Shown here: one piece after another, positions 21,023-32,902 of the stretch
How positions within the stretch are numbered: position 1 is the first letter of the stretch
Layout: each line of letters begins with the position of its first letter
The notes under the pieces: model-generated
Told to the model about the DNA's origin: nothing
The model's database searches: none
Seen by the model: the letters and a program-made list of their open reading frames with translations, nothing else
Source: Colocasia esculenta
Lineage: Eukaryota > Streptophyta > Magnoliopsida > Alismatales > Araceae
Assembly: GCA_014218235.1 (NCBI GenBank)
Contig: CM024757.1
Location: 149,929,371 to 149,993,370 of the forward strand
Length of the DNA: 64,000 nucleotides
Direction: 5' to 3'
Translations under genes and position numbers: made by a program

Positions 21023-22556
21023 TGTTGAGCAACTACCCCCAAAGAATGTAAGATTTTCTTTATTCAATATATCTAGTGTTTTGCCATGACAAAACTCTTT
21101 AAATAGATCTTTTACAAAAGCAAATATAATAATTACATATCACCAAAATCAATCAAAAACATTACATCAAATACATAACAGGTCTATACCTCCACGCCAA
21201 GAATTTTTTTCTAAGTCCACAGCTCCCTCTACATCCTACTGAATTCAATTGATAACTTCGACTCCCTTAGAAATGAAGTTTACCAACACAAATTTTTTTC
21301 TAAGTCAACGACTCTACAAGTAATTCGACTGATGACTTCGACTGATATAGTCGAATGCTTCATAAATCCTGAACACGTGATTCGACTGATGACTTCCACT
21401 GATTTCTCCGACTGATGAAGTCGAATACCTTACAAAATATTATTCTTGATTCAACTATTGACTCTGAATGCTACAGTCGAATGCTTCAGAATCTAATCTT
21501 CTTATATCCAACTGATGTAGTTGAATCACCTCTTACTTCTTAAATCAAATCACCTTGAGAATCTTTAACTAAAGTCGAAGTATGAATATTTCTTTAATCG
21601 AATTGCAAGGCTTAGATTCAGTTTAACTGTTAAGTCTATACTTAATTATTTTCTGAATCCTTCAAAGGCTTAATAATTGACATAAGGATATCTCTTAATC
21701 CTCTCTTACATCTTTTCAATAAACCTTCAAAATATTATCAGCATATCAATTTTTCAGTATCTTGTTATGTTATTATTTTCTCTGACAAGGTAAGAAATAT
21801 TAGACTTAAAATAATCATCTGAATCATGTGCATAATATTTCTTATAGAAATAATCCTTGAGTTGTCAAAAGACTTTTTGCTCCGGATTCTGCTGGATTCA
21901 TAAGACACTATGCATTTATGAAAACCTCAGGCGCATGGCATCTGAGAGCTCTTCTCTTCCTTAGAAGACATCTTTCTGAAGCTCTCCCAGTTGTGTGGGT
22001 GGAAAATATAGTTGCTTACTTTCCTGTGTCCACCCTTGTATTTTAGATAGGATTCCAATCTTATTTCTGATCCATTGAATCCGTCTGAAGTCTGTGTTTG
22101 TTCTCAATCTTGAGACAAATACACAAGTCTTTCATTTCTCTTGTGAAATTTCTGTAGAAGTATGTTTCTGCATTGCCCCTCCTGAGTAGGGAAGGCCTTG
22201 TGAAAGGCAGTTGTTGTTCCCTTGGTTAGGGAAGACTTGCTTGGGAGCAAGTGGGTTTGTAATTCCTCTTAAGGGTGAGAGAAGGCCAATTCATTGGCAG
22301 ATAGTTGAAATCTCAAGTGGTTGGCTTGAGGACTGGATGTAGGACTTCCATGTGGAAGGGCCGAACCAGGATAAATCTCTTATGCATTTCTGTGTGATTG
22401 ATTTCCACCAAGTTCACACTTGAATCACACACTACACACTAAGTATTAACTCTTCTATTTAGTGTTGTGCATTTCAGAAGAAAATTTTAAGAGACAAGAA
22501 GTCCTATTCACCCCCCCCCCCTCTAAGACATCTAGTTTGCCATTTTCGATCCAACA
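21023..22556 (+). repeat. 5' LTR of Sire-3 (with a 518-bp deletion)
   Basis: It starts TGTTGAGCAACTACC and ends GATCCAACA. Relative to the 3' LTR it lacks the segment equivalent to 38,873-39,390. The junction at 21,941-21,945 is TCTGA, which in the intact LTR occurs at both ends of the missing segment. The missing segment contains the TATA box. Remaining parts: a TTCGACT/AGTCGAA cluster (about 21,240-21,600), serial hairpins, the stem-loop and a C-run. Confidence 0.95.
22335..22376 (+). promoter_or_regulatory. Conserved LTR stem-loop, Sire-3 5' LTR copy
   Basis: GGATGTAGGA, CTTCC-ATGT-GGAAG, GGCCGAACCAGGATAAA. A second copy lies at 39,780-39,822 in the 3' LTR. Confidence 0.75.
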
Positions 22557-22558
22557 AG

Positions 22559-22570
22559 TGGTATCAGAGC
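22559..22570 (+). other. Primer binding site, initiator Met tRNA (Sire-3)
   Basis: TGGTATCAGAGC two bases after the LTR end (CCAACA|AG). Confidence 0.95.
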
Positions 22571-22608
22571 AAGGTCTTCTCAGAAGAATCCAAGAGATTT
22601 GAGAAGAA

Positions 22609-24380
22609 ATGGCATCCGAAGCTCACAACTATGAAGGTCAATCTATTACAAGGCCACCATTCTTTGATGGTGAAGATTACCAATACTGGAAGATGCGAAT
22701 GGAGTGCTTCATCAGAGGTACTGACTTCGACTTATGGCAGGTAATAGAACAAGGTGACTTTCAAATCATTGGTGAAACTTCTTCCTTTGGTCTTTCCATT
22801 GCAGATAAAAAAATATGTCTTTAAATTACAAGGTAAAAAATTATCTTTGTTGTGCTTTATCTAAAAGAGAATTTAACAGACTTTCGTCATGTAAAACAGC
22901 TAAGGAAATGTGGGATAAACTTCAAGTAACCTATGAAGGTACAGATAGGGTTAAACAAACAAGAATAGATATACTTGTATCCCAATTTGAACAATTCAAA
23001 ATGCTTCCTAATGAAAATATAACTCAAATGTATAACAGATTTTCAAACATAATTGTCGGACTAAGTTCTTTAGGAAAAGTCCTAACTAATGAAGAAAGAA
23101 TTATAAAAATCCTAAGATCTCTAACTAATGTTTGAACCTCTAAAGTTACAGCCATAGAGGAAGCTCATGACTTAACACAATTGTCTATTGATAAATTAAT
23201 AGGATCCCTTATGGCTCATGAAATTAACATGGAAAGGTTTTCTGAAAATTCCTCGAAAAAGAAAATTTCAAATCTTTAAAGATTGCAGATTCCTCCTCAT
23301 CTGAAGACTCAAAAGAAAAATCAGATGATAGTGATGATGAGGCTATGCTTTCAAGAAAACTGCAGAAAATTCTTGCAAAGAAGAAGTTTGGCTCAAAAAG
23401 ATTTTTTAAGAAAGATAAGAAGAAAGAACCAACTTGCTATGAGCGTAATCAGCCAGGACATTACAAATCTGAATGTCCAAAGCTTAAGAAGAAGGATCAA
23501 GCAGAAAAATTTGACAAGAAGAAAGGCAAGGAAAAGAAGTTCAGAAAATTCAAAAAGAAGGCAATGGCAGCAACATGGGACAATGAAGAAGGAACCAATT
23601 CAGAATCCTCCAGCTCAGAATCCGAAGAAGAAGAGAAGGCAAATCTAGCCCTCATGGCAGGACTAGAGCAGGTAAACTCAGAAACCTTCTTTACTTCATG
23701 TTCTGAATCCGATTCTGATAGCCTTGAAGATGCCTTCAGTGAACTTTATGAAAAATATAAGACAGTAGTAAAACAAATAAAAATAGTTAAACTAAATCTA
23801 CTGAACCAAGAAAAAGCTAACACCTTTCTTAAAAATGAAACAGAAAGGTTAAACAAAAGTTTAAGTGAAATAAAAAGAACTAATGAATTGATGTGCGAAG
23901 ACTTAAAAAATAAAAATAGAAAATTCTTGGAAATTGAATCAAACCTTAAGGAACTTAAAGATGAAGAAAATTTGCAAGAAGAAAATAATTATCTAAAAGC
24001 TACCATAGAAAAGATTTCTAATTGCAAAACTTCTTTATTTGTTAAATTAAAAGGTTCTAAAATAGGAAAGAATAAATATGGATTAGGATACACACCTCCA
24101 CAAAATGAAGAAAATATTATTCATCCTCAAGTGTATCGAACCCCTAAATTTGTAGCAGAAAAGAAAGTCAAAAATCCCAAAAAGGTAAATCAGTATGTAT
24201 ACAAACAAAAATAGAAATCCAACAATTTTGCATATATGAAGAATACTTTTGATTTATGTTGTAGTCACTGTAATCAATTAGGACACAGTAAGCACATGCA
24301 CCACTAGACATTTAAGATGGATTCCTAAAACTAACCTTCAAGGACCCAAGAAAATTTGGGTACCAAAAGTTACAACCTGA
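22609..24380 (+). pseudogene. Sire-3 Gag, broken
   Basis: Gag builds the particle and packages the RNA. The ATG at 22,609 opens MASEAHNYEGQS, followed by the copia retro-gag segment (RPPFFDGEDYQYWKMRMECF; later EMWDKLQVTYEGTDRVK and MYNRFSNIIVGL). Then come a basic stretch with a zinc knuckle CYERNQPGHYKSEC, in which the second Cys is Arg, the WDNEEG motif, an acidic Ser/Glu block, a long coiled coil (about 23,740-24,030), a second poor zinc knuckle and the closing GPKKIWVPK motif. Lesions: frameshift near 22,810, TGA at 23,133-23,135 where the family has Trp, frameshift near 23,270, TAG at 24,212-24,214, further stops after it. Confidence 0.9.
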
Positions 24381-24386
24381 TTTTGT

Positions 24387-27300
24387 TTGCAAGGTCGGCT
24401 GAGGGCATCCAAATGGTATTTGGATAGTGGATGCTCAAGGCATATGACAGGAGATAGGAAGTTATTCACAAGTTTTAGAGAAGAAAGTGGTCAAGTAACT
24501 TATGGTGATAATGGAAAAGGAAAAGTACTAGGATGTGGAACAATTGGTTCTAAGGAAAAGAATTTAATTGAAGATGTTATGTATGTAGAAGGTTTGAAGC
24601 ATAATCTGATAAGTATCAGTCAATTATGTGATAAAGGGCATACAGTAAATTTTCAGAATGATAAGTGTATCATCCAGAAAGAAAATAAGATAGTTTTCAA
24701 AGCTCAAAGGATAAAGAACCTATACACTTTACAGTTGGCAGAATTAAGAGAAGTAAACTTGTGTCTTGTAATAACCAAAAGTGAAGAGTCTGAGTTGTGG
24801 CACAGAAGGCTAGGTCATGCAAGCACTTCAGTGATCAAGAAATTAATAAAACTTGATCTGGTTGTAGGTCTTCCTAGAATGAAAATCAAGAAATCTGGAG
24901 TTTGCTCAGCTTGTGCAAAAGGAAAACAAACCAAGACCTCATTTCAGTCCAAGACAATTGTTACAACTTCCAAGCCATTGGAGTTAATTCACATGGATCT
25001 GTTTGGACCTATGAGGACAGTCAGTCTTGGAGGAAAAATTTATGGCTATGTATTAGTTGATGACTACTCAAGATACACTTGGGTGTCTTTTCTAGAAGCC
25101 AAATCAGAAGCATTTCAAGCATTTCTGAAGTTCAGTAAGATAGTTCAGAAAAATCAGAAATTTCAGATTACAAGCATCAGATCTGATCATGGAGGAGAAT
25201 TCATGAATGAAGAATTCATGAAGTACTGTGAAGAAAATGGAGTTGAGCACAACTTCTCAGCACCAAGAACACCTTAGCAGAATGGAGTAGCAGAAAGAAA
25301 GAACAGGACACTACTGGATATGACCAGAACAATGCTGAATGAGTATAATTTACCAAAATATTTCTGGGCAGAGGCAGTCAATACAGCCTGCTACATCATC
25401 AACAGGTGCATGATCAGATCCATTCTAAAGAAGACTCCTTATGAACTCTACAAGGAAAAGAAGCCCAACATCAGTCATCTTCGACCTTTTGGCTGTAAGT
25501 GCTTTATCTTAAATAATGGTAAGGATAATCTAGGGAAATTAGATGCTAAAAGTGATGAAGGTTTTCTATTAGGATATATTTCAAAACCTAGAGGTTATAA
25601 AGTATTCAATAGAAGGACATTAACCATAGAACAATCTGTGCATATATTATTTGATGAAACTAATCCTTCTATCAAAAGGATAGAAGAAGAAGAAGAATGT
25701 GTTGATGATCTTTACAGGGATTTATAAAAGACTTCTCTTGAAGAAGAAAGTAAAGATGAAGAAATGGAAGATCCCCCATTAGAAGATCTTCAACAACTAG
25801 AAGAACCACAAGAAGGGCTACCTAGAGACTTAAGGTATCACCGGGATCATCCTAGAGAAAACATCATAGGTAATCCTCAAGATAAAGTAAGAACAAGAGG
25901 TATGCAAATTCCTTGTGACTTTTCTGCATTAGTTTCTCAAATAGAGCCTAAGACAATCAATGATGCTCAGGGAGATGAATCTTGGATCCTTGCTATGTAA
26001 GAGGAACTTAATCAGTTCCAACGCAGTGAGGTTTGAACTCTTGTACCTAGACCTACTGACCATCCAGTTATTGGAACCAGATGGGTTTTCAAAAACAAGA
26101 TGGATGAATCAGGGGTGATTACTAGAAACAAGGCCATACTTGTTTGTCAAGGATATTCCCAAGAGGAAGGCATAGACTTTGATGAAACCTATGCTCTAGT
26201 AGCTAGATTAGAGGCAATCAGAATCTTATTAGCCTATGCTTGTTCTCTTAATATAAATTTATTCTAAATGGATGTTAAAAGTGCATTTCTGAATGGTATT
26301 ATTAAAGAAAAAGTATATGTTGAGCAACCACCTAATTTTGAAGATATTACTTATCCTAATCATGTTTTTCGTTTAAAGAAAGTATTATATGGTCTGAAAC
26401 AAGCTCCAAGAGCTTGGTATGAAAGATTAAGTGCTTATCTTATATCACATGATTTTATAAGAGGTAAAGTAGATAGCACACTATTTATAAAGAAATTTTC
26501 ATATGGAATCTTAATTATGCAGATCTATGTTGATGACATTATCTTTGGCTCTACTAATGAATCACTTTGTAAATTCTTTGAAATTTTGATGCAAAGTGAG
26601 TTTGAAATGAGCATGATGGGTGAACTAAATTATTTTCTTGGGTTGCAAATTAAACAAACCAAGGAGGGAACTCACATTTGTCAAACCAAGTACATTTCAG
26701 ATCTACTTTCCAAGTATGGTTTTGACAAGTGTAAGCCTTTAGGCACACCCATGAGCTCAAGCATTAAGTTAGATAGTGATCTTCTTGGTAAAAAGGTAGA
26801 TCAAAAGATCTATAGAGGAATGATAGGTTCACTTCTCTATCTTACTGCAAGCAGACCAGATATAATGTTCAGTGTTTGTTTATGTGCAAGATTCCAAGCT
26901 GATCCAAAAGAATCTCATGTTCATGCTGTTAAGAGAATTTTTAGATATCTTATAAATACCAGTAAAATAGGACTTTGGTATCCCAGATGTTCTGAATTCA
27001 AGTTAATTGGATATAGTGATGCTGACTATGCTGGATGCAAAATAGATAGGAAAAGCACCAGTGGTACTTATCAATTTCTTACAGGGTGCTTGATATCTTG
27101 GTCTTCCAAAAAGCAGAACTCAGTAGCTTTGTCAACCACAGAAGCTAAATACATTGCAACAGGGAGTTGCTGTACTCAACTCTTGTGGATCAAACACCAA
27201 CTGGAAGACTATGGTCATCAACTTCAAGAAATTCCAATGCTATGTGACAACATAAGCGCAATACATTTGACTAAGAATCCTATCCAGCACTCAAGAACCA

Positions 27301-27470
27301 AGCATATTGAGGTTAGACATCATTTCATCAGGGATCATGTAAGTAATGGCAATATTTTACTTGAATTTGTTTCTACCGAAAACCAATTTGTTGATATCTT
27401 TACAAAACCTCTTCCTGAGGATAGATTCACATCAATTAAAAGAGAAATAGGTATGTGTAATCTTGATTAA
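24387..27470 (+). pseudogene. Sire-3 Pol: protease, integrase, reverse transcriptase, RNase H, broken
   Basis: The whole region is one reading frame with five stops. Order: protease with WYLDSGCSRHMTGD (DSG active site, about 24,410-24,450); integrase with zinc-binding HRRLGHAS ... CSACAKGKQ, and the DDE core (HMDLFGPM, IRSDHGGEF, then QNGVAERKNR); reverse transcriptase with KSAFLNG and IYVDDIIFGS (about 26,530); RNase H with GYSDADYAG, STTEAKYIA and the closing FTKPLPEDRF. The order PR-IN-RT-RH defines Ty1/copia. Stops are at 25,275 (TAG), 25,725 (TAA), 25,998 (TAA), 26,034 (TGA) and 26,265 (TAA); each can be explained by one C-to-T or G-to-A change from Gln or Trp codons. No frameshift is needed. 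Confidence 0.95.
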
Positions 27471-27559
27471 TTTACCAAAGTTAAATGTCATTTGAATTGT
27501 ATGCTATGATTGTGTTGTATGAACTCTGTGAAAAACACCATGAAAAATTCTAAGTCCCA

Positions 27560-27645
27560 GTCATTCGATTAATGCATTCGAATCATGCTATAGTCATGCA
27601 TTCGACTGATGCAGTCGAATACATAATTCGACTTATTAAGAAATT
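27560..27645 (+). repeat. Internal TTCGACT/AGTCGAA cluster of Sire-3
   Basis: CATTCGATT, CATTCGAATC, CATTCGACTGATGCAGTCGAAT and ATTCGACTT lie within 80 bp between pol and the env-like gene. The same boxes are clustered in the LTRs (about 21,240-21,600 and 38,170-38,530). It precedes the TATA-like box at 27,780. Confidence 0.8.
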
Positions 27646-27779
27646 GTGAAAAGGCATTTCTTTTTTAAAGTATATATAACTGACACCTCATTAAGACGCA
27701 TCCCTTCATATCTTAATGGTCAAATCATTCAATCGCAACAGTTCACCCTGAAATCATGGGTCAGTTACTTTTTCCTTCT

Positions 27780-27786
27780 TATAAAA
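27780..27786 (+). promoter_or_regulatory. TATA-like box ahead of the env-like gene
   Basis: TTCTTATAAAAGAAA, about 225 bp before the env-like ATG and about 140 bp after the TCGA cluster. It is followed by a pyrimidine-rich stretch (CTCTCGTCTTCTTCTGCTC) like a plant 5' leader. Another AT-box (TATATATAA, 27,671-27,679) lies closer to the cluster. Promoter activity is inference. Confidence 0.4.
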
Positions 27787-27927
27787 GAAAACCCCTTCTC
27801 CTTTTTAAGAGCACCCTTTCGAAATCTACTCTCAAACTCTCGTCTTCTTCTGCTCTTTCGCGCCCTCACTGTTCTCCGGCGAAGGACTTCCGGGAGCCTC
27901 CAAGAACCTCATCTCTCCTGAAGAAAG

Positions 27928-28004
27928 GTAGGATCTTTAATCTCTCCTCTGTGTTTCTATCTCTTCTTTATCTGTCCCCTGAACCATCTCCTCTCTCTGT
28001 CTAG
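27928..28004 (+). other. Possible 77-bp intron ending at the env-like start codon
   Basis: Donor AAAG|GTAGGA, pyrimidine-rich interior and acceptor CTCTGTCTAG|ATGG. The acceptor AG is immediately followed by the env-like ATG at 28,005. It could be a leader intron of a separate transcript, or the acceptor used to splice an env messenger from the genomic RNA. Not proven. Confidence 0.4.
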
Positions 28005-31000
28005 ATGGACTCATCCAGGGTTCCGGAATCCACCCAAATAACACCTGACCAACTTGTAAGATTAGCCAAGATTCCCATTTGCCCAGGAAAGGTTATAGAT
28101 TTCTCCCATCTTACTGGAAGTCTAGCATGGGTAGAGGACACTCTCAATGCCATGAGTTGGACCAAGTTGTGTCAGATTTCAGAACCTACTGTTGAGAATG
28201 CCGTTAGAATGTTTTACGGCACTATGGAAATTTCTTCCGAAAATTCAGTTTGTGGTTATGTGAAAGGAACCAAGATCACTATTTCTGAGGATTTGCTAGT
28301 TGAGATGTTGGAATGTCCAAACTCCGAGCACAAACTCAATGAAATTATACCTTTTGAAAAGCAGAAATTAGGCATTATTGGAAGTTTGCCTCCATTAGCA
28401 AGAGAGGTTTATCAGTTAATGAGCTGTCAGCAGAAAAGAGGCTGATTCACTCTGTGGTATCCAATATTGTGACCTCTAGAGCAGGAACCCACTCCTCTAT
28501 CACCTCTAGAGATGGAAACTTGTTATTTTGGGCTATTCAAAGACACAAAGTGAACCTTGCAAGAATCATTTTGGATAGAATGATAGCAGCTAAGAGTTTG
28601 CAAGAATCTTTTCCCTATGGACCTTTGCTGACCTTGATTTTCAAGAGATTCTCAGTAGATCTAACAGGAGAAATTTCTATTGGAATTAAGGAAAAGATTG
28701 GAATTTCTACATTAAGAAGAAGTCACTATTCATTGGTCAACAAGAAGTAAAATTTTTGGACAAAAGATTCAGTGCCTGATTGTGATCATGAAATTTTTCC
28801 TGATGAGCCCTCTATTGGCTTAATATCTCAAGAAGTTCACCAAGAGTTGGAGCCTCAAGAACAAGTTAGATCTGAACTCCCAGCTCAGACCCATGAGTCA
28901 GAAGATCAAGTTCCTGTTTCCTCCTCACTTCCTGTGCCTGATGCACCTGAGGAAACCATCAATGAAGTATTGAGAGATATTAGAGGAAAAGGCATTGCAT
29001 CTGATGATATCCCTGAAGCAACTTTTTTTGAAGAAAGAGAGCATCACTTCTCTTCTTCTCAGTTTGAGACCCGGCCAAGGTCTCAGGGGGAGAGCAGTAA
29101 TAGTCTTAATGCTATTTTGGATCTGTTGAGCAAGCAACAAGAAACTCTATCAGTTCTTCAAATGCAAGTAGAATTTATTGATGTAAAGTTTGACAGTTTA
29201 TCTGGTGAGGTGAAGCAGATGAAGGAGCTGATGCTTCAGTTAGTGTGCCAGCAAGGCACTTCTCGGCCATCAGGGCCTCCTTTCCCTCAGCAACAAGTTG
29301 ATTCTGATCAAGTCCAAGATCCTCTAGCACCAGAACTTGAAGTTCCAGTTCAAGATCAACAGCCATCTTAAGACCTGTCCCAACAGGTTGAGTAGCAACC
29401 TAAGCAGCAGCAGCCCAAGGAGCCTGAGTCTCAAATTGAGCAGCAAATCTCTGAGGAACAGCCTCATGAGCAGCAGAAAGTGTTGGAGCAAGATTTACCA
29501 GTAGCTTTGGTATTTGAACCAGCAGTGGAGCAGCAACAGTCTACAGCAGAAGAGCAGTCAGTGGATGTGGCAGTAGTAAAGGATTCTCAGCCCAGGCAGG
29601 CTTCCCAGTTGGAACCTATGACCAAGAGACCCCTCGAGTCGAATCCTAATGTGCAAACCTTCAAGAGGAAAGTGAAGCGCAGACTGATCAAGAATGGTGA
29701 TCCAGTCTTCCCTCCTCCTCCTCCTTCTAAGCCAGCCCATCCTACTCCCCCTGTTCAGCCTCCTTCTGAGCCGAAAATATCAGCACCAGCCAGCTCTCAA
29801 CCTCCAGAACCCACTGCTCCTACTCCTTCCACTACTGAAATTCCCTCACAATCTACTTCTCAGGATCCTCCTCCAATTGCAACCATTCCTATGGATCCTT
29901 TTTATCAAGACATCAAATTATCCATCTATCCCACTAAATATCATTCCAAGCCTCTCAAGGAGACTTCTCTAAACCTCTCCACTCAACCCCCTCATTATTT
30001 CTCTTCCCTTCCTACAGCCTCCAAGGCTGATTCTCAGCAAACCCTTCTTCATTTAGCTGAAATACTTCCTAGTATCCAGCTTTCTTCCACCAGTGGACCC
30101 AATTTGGGAGACAGTCCTTCAAGTCTCCTCCCACCTTTTTGGTATGCATTTGTCAATCACTCTGAACATCACATGAACCTGTTCAGAGAATATCTGACCA
30201 CTCGAGCCTTTCTTGAAGTTCATGACATGCCAGGGTTCACCTTTGAGCATTGGCTACCTACTCTTCTCAGGTCTACCTAAATCTCTACAGAAGATCTTCA
30301 ATTCATATCCCAAAAAAGTCATTGCTTAACTCCCAGGGAATTCATTGATCTCTATCCTGATGAAGCTACCAGATATTAGCAAAATCAGTCCAGAAACCAA
30401 TTTTTGACTGTCCAGCATCACATCTCTTTAAGGTTTCATGACATGTTTGGACTTCTTCTCCGGGACTCTCAGGCCAAATTCAATAGAATGAAAATTTTCA
30501 ACTTTGAAAGATTCAAGCTTGGTTTGCCTGATGTATCTAAAGGGCAATGGGACAAACTTTTAAGAGGCCAGAGAGAGATAGTTCCTTCCATGCTTGTTGC
30601 ATTACCTTCTGGTCTGCATCCTCCCCTTGTAGGAACAGTTTCCTATAGAAAAGTTTTTGCAGAGACAGACTTCAATAGATACATCCGGATTGCCACCAAA
30701 TTCAAAATCAAGTATAAATTGAAGCTGTCCTTTCAGACATTTGTCCTTTTGCAACTATCCAAGCATCATCATCATCTTTTGGATTTTTAACTTTGTTTTG
30801 CTGAATCTGAAAGATTTAATCAAGATCAGTGGGCAGCCGCATATCCTTCATATCATTCAGATTGTGGAAGGCCGAAACTCTCTCTCCATGACTTTCACTA
30901 CAAGAGTCTCAAGGATATGAGGAAGAACATTGGGCATAAATGGGCTCAAAGACTCCTCATCTATTATCAAGCCAATGATCTTGCTGTCTCTAGTGGACTT

Positions 31001-31294
31001 CATTGGAATATAACTGCTCATGAGTTTCTCCTGCTTGCTACCTCTAAGAAATTCGTTGCCCTCAAATTCAGAGTCAATAGAGACAAGTATCATACTAGAA
31101 TGTCTTGGTTTAGGAGGCGCCACATCAAATCCCATCGGAAGTTAACCTCCACCAGCTCCTCCTACAACATTGATGCATCTCTCTTCGACAACTTCTTTGA
31201 TGAGAATGAAAAGAAGCTCTGGGATCTCATTCAGCCCTTCCTTGCTAAAATTCCCAGATCTCTTTATTTACCTAGCTCCTTTTCTAGGTCATGA
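28005..31294 (+). pseudogene. Sire-3 env-like (third) gene, broken
   Basis: A gene of about 1,095 codons downstream of pol, at the place of the env-like gene of Sireviruses. It starts MDSSRVPEST. The N-terminal part (PGKVIDFSHL ... MFYGTMEI ... VKGTKITISEDLLVEML) resembles the plant transposon-protein domain found in such genes. A Gln/Glu-rich middle, a proline-rich segment (FPPPPPSKPAHPTPP, about 29,710-29,760) and a C-terminal domain follow. I see no convincing signal peptide or membrane helix, so membrane function is doubtful. Lesions: one frameshift near 28,410, then stops in one frame at 28,748, 29,369, 29,393, 30,278, 30,377 and 30,788. Role unknown; it is called env-like by position. 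Confidence 0.8.
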
Positions 31295-31943
31295 ACATTT
31301 TTTTATGTAATTTCTACTTTTTGTTGTTTTGTTGTTATATCTTGTGTTCAATGAATGCACTTTCTATCTTTCTACACTATCCTGTTGTTGGGTTCTCATG
31401 TGGGAGAATGTTGGGTTACAACAAGTGTTTAAATGTTTTTGATGATGAGCAATACTAATTGATGTTATGTTTGTTTTTGATGATAAACATTTCATGAACA
31501 AGACAAAATTGATGTGTTATGAATGTGTGAAACATGATGAGAATGACAATTGGATGCAAATGAAACACATGTTTTATATGTTCATTATATCTCACTAATT
31601 ATGTCTTTTAATGTAGGTGTGAATGTACACAAGACAAAGCCCAAAATCCAAGTGCAAAAGAACAAGACAAGTTGCTGAAATAGTGCACCTGTCAACAGAT
31701 GATAGTGCATCTGTCAACAGATGAATAGTGCATTTGTCGACAGATGATTTTTGCCTATCGACAGATCCACTCAGAAATCTATTTACAGAAAGCCCAGTCT
31801 TCTGGTTTTTGAAAACCTGTCAGGATCTGTCGACAGCAGCAAGTCGGCTGTTGACAGACGGAGTTTTCTGAAGATCTAATGGCCGGGATATGATCTATAT
31901 TTTGGTGTTTCCTTTTAGCACGACTCTCTATGTTTGGACACCA

Positions 31944-31953
31944 CTATATATGG
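31944..31953 (+). promoter_or_regulatory. TATA box of the Sire-4 LTR
   Basis: CCACTATATATGG, right after the palindrome cluster. The 3' LTR has the same box at about 37,022. Confidence 0.55.
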
Positions 31954-32467
31954 ATTATATGAGGGTATTTTTGCAGCAAGAAGCCACCATACCAAAACCC
32001 TAAGCAAAGGTCAAGAAGAAGGCTTTCTTCCTGCTGCCCTGCTTCATCTCTCTGCCCAGAACAAAGAAGAACAACCTTCCAAGAGGAGTTGAAGCCGGTT
32101 CGTCCGTGGTTCAAGCTTCTCCATCAACTGATACTTGTCAAGACGTAGCTTGGAGTCTTCTGGACGACCAACGAGAAGAGATCTACATCGGGATTTGATT
32201 CTTCATCTCAAAACTCTTCTCTTTTCACTACTCTCATATATCTGTGTGTGTGCACTGATTTGAGATAGTACGTGGATGTTGTGCAAGTGTGGATTGTTGT
32301 TCTTATTGCTTGTTTGCATCAGACAACGTGGTGTGTGGATCAGATCAAGGCTAGAGGATCTGATCTGTTGTGAACCTGATCTAGCGTGTGTGTGTGTGGT
32401 TGAGCCGGTGTGCTCGTGTGTGTGTTGTACTCAGTTGTTGAGTAGTGTGTCCTCACTGTGTGGGGGG

Positions 32468-32510
32468 TGGACGTAGGAGTCACGTGGTGTGATCTCCGAA
32501 CCACCTAAAA
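32468..32510 (+). promoter_or_regulatory. Conserved LTR stem-loop, Sire-4 copy
   Basis: GGACGTAGGAG, TCAC-GTGGT-GTGA, then TCTCCGAACCACC. The copy at about 37,548-37,588 in the 3' LTR has TCAT in place of TCAC, giving a wobble pair. Confidence 0.7.
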
Positions 32511-32752
32511 AATCCCTTGTGCACTGTGGTTTGATTTGTGGTTTGCATTGTATTGCGCTAGATGCATGCATAGGGATTTCGTCTACACACTAACTGTTAA
32601 TTTATTCACACATTACATCAGATCAAAGGGGTTTTGATTGAGTAGATCTTTTAATCCGAAGTAGTTTTTAAATTGCTTAAGTTTCCGCTGCAAATCTATT
32701 CAACCCCCCCCCCTTATAGCTTTGCCATCACCGAGTATCTGATCCTAACAAT

Positions 32753-32764
32753 TGGTATCAGAGC
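32753..32764 (+). other. Primer binding site, initiator Met tRNA (Sire-4)
   Basis: TGGTATCAGAGC two bases after the 5' LTR. Confidence 0.95.
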
Positions 32765-32902
32765 CAGGTTTTCTTTTCATCGATTGTGATTTGGCATATC
32801 TGTTTATGTGTGCTTAATTGCTCTGATTGGACTTATAATTGATTCTGAACTGATCTGATCACTTCGTTGGTTGGTTTATTTATCTACTACATACTCAGAA
32901 AT

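Larger units (their letters stand above)
31386..32750 (+). repeat. 5' LTR of Sire-4
   Basis: TGTTGGGTTCTCATG ... GATCCTAACA, 1,365 bp. It holds CTGTCGACAG palindromes (31,687-31,860), four of six decayed to CTGTCAACAG, CTATCGACAG or CTGTTGACAG, a TATA-like box at 31,944, the stem-loop at 32,468-32,510 and a C-run at about 32,704-32,713. Confidence 0.95.

Noticed and set aside
28925..29140. Minus-strand frames over the env-like gene
   Set aside because: Shadow of the plus-strand gene.
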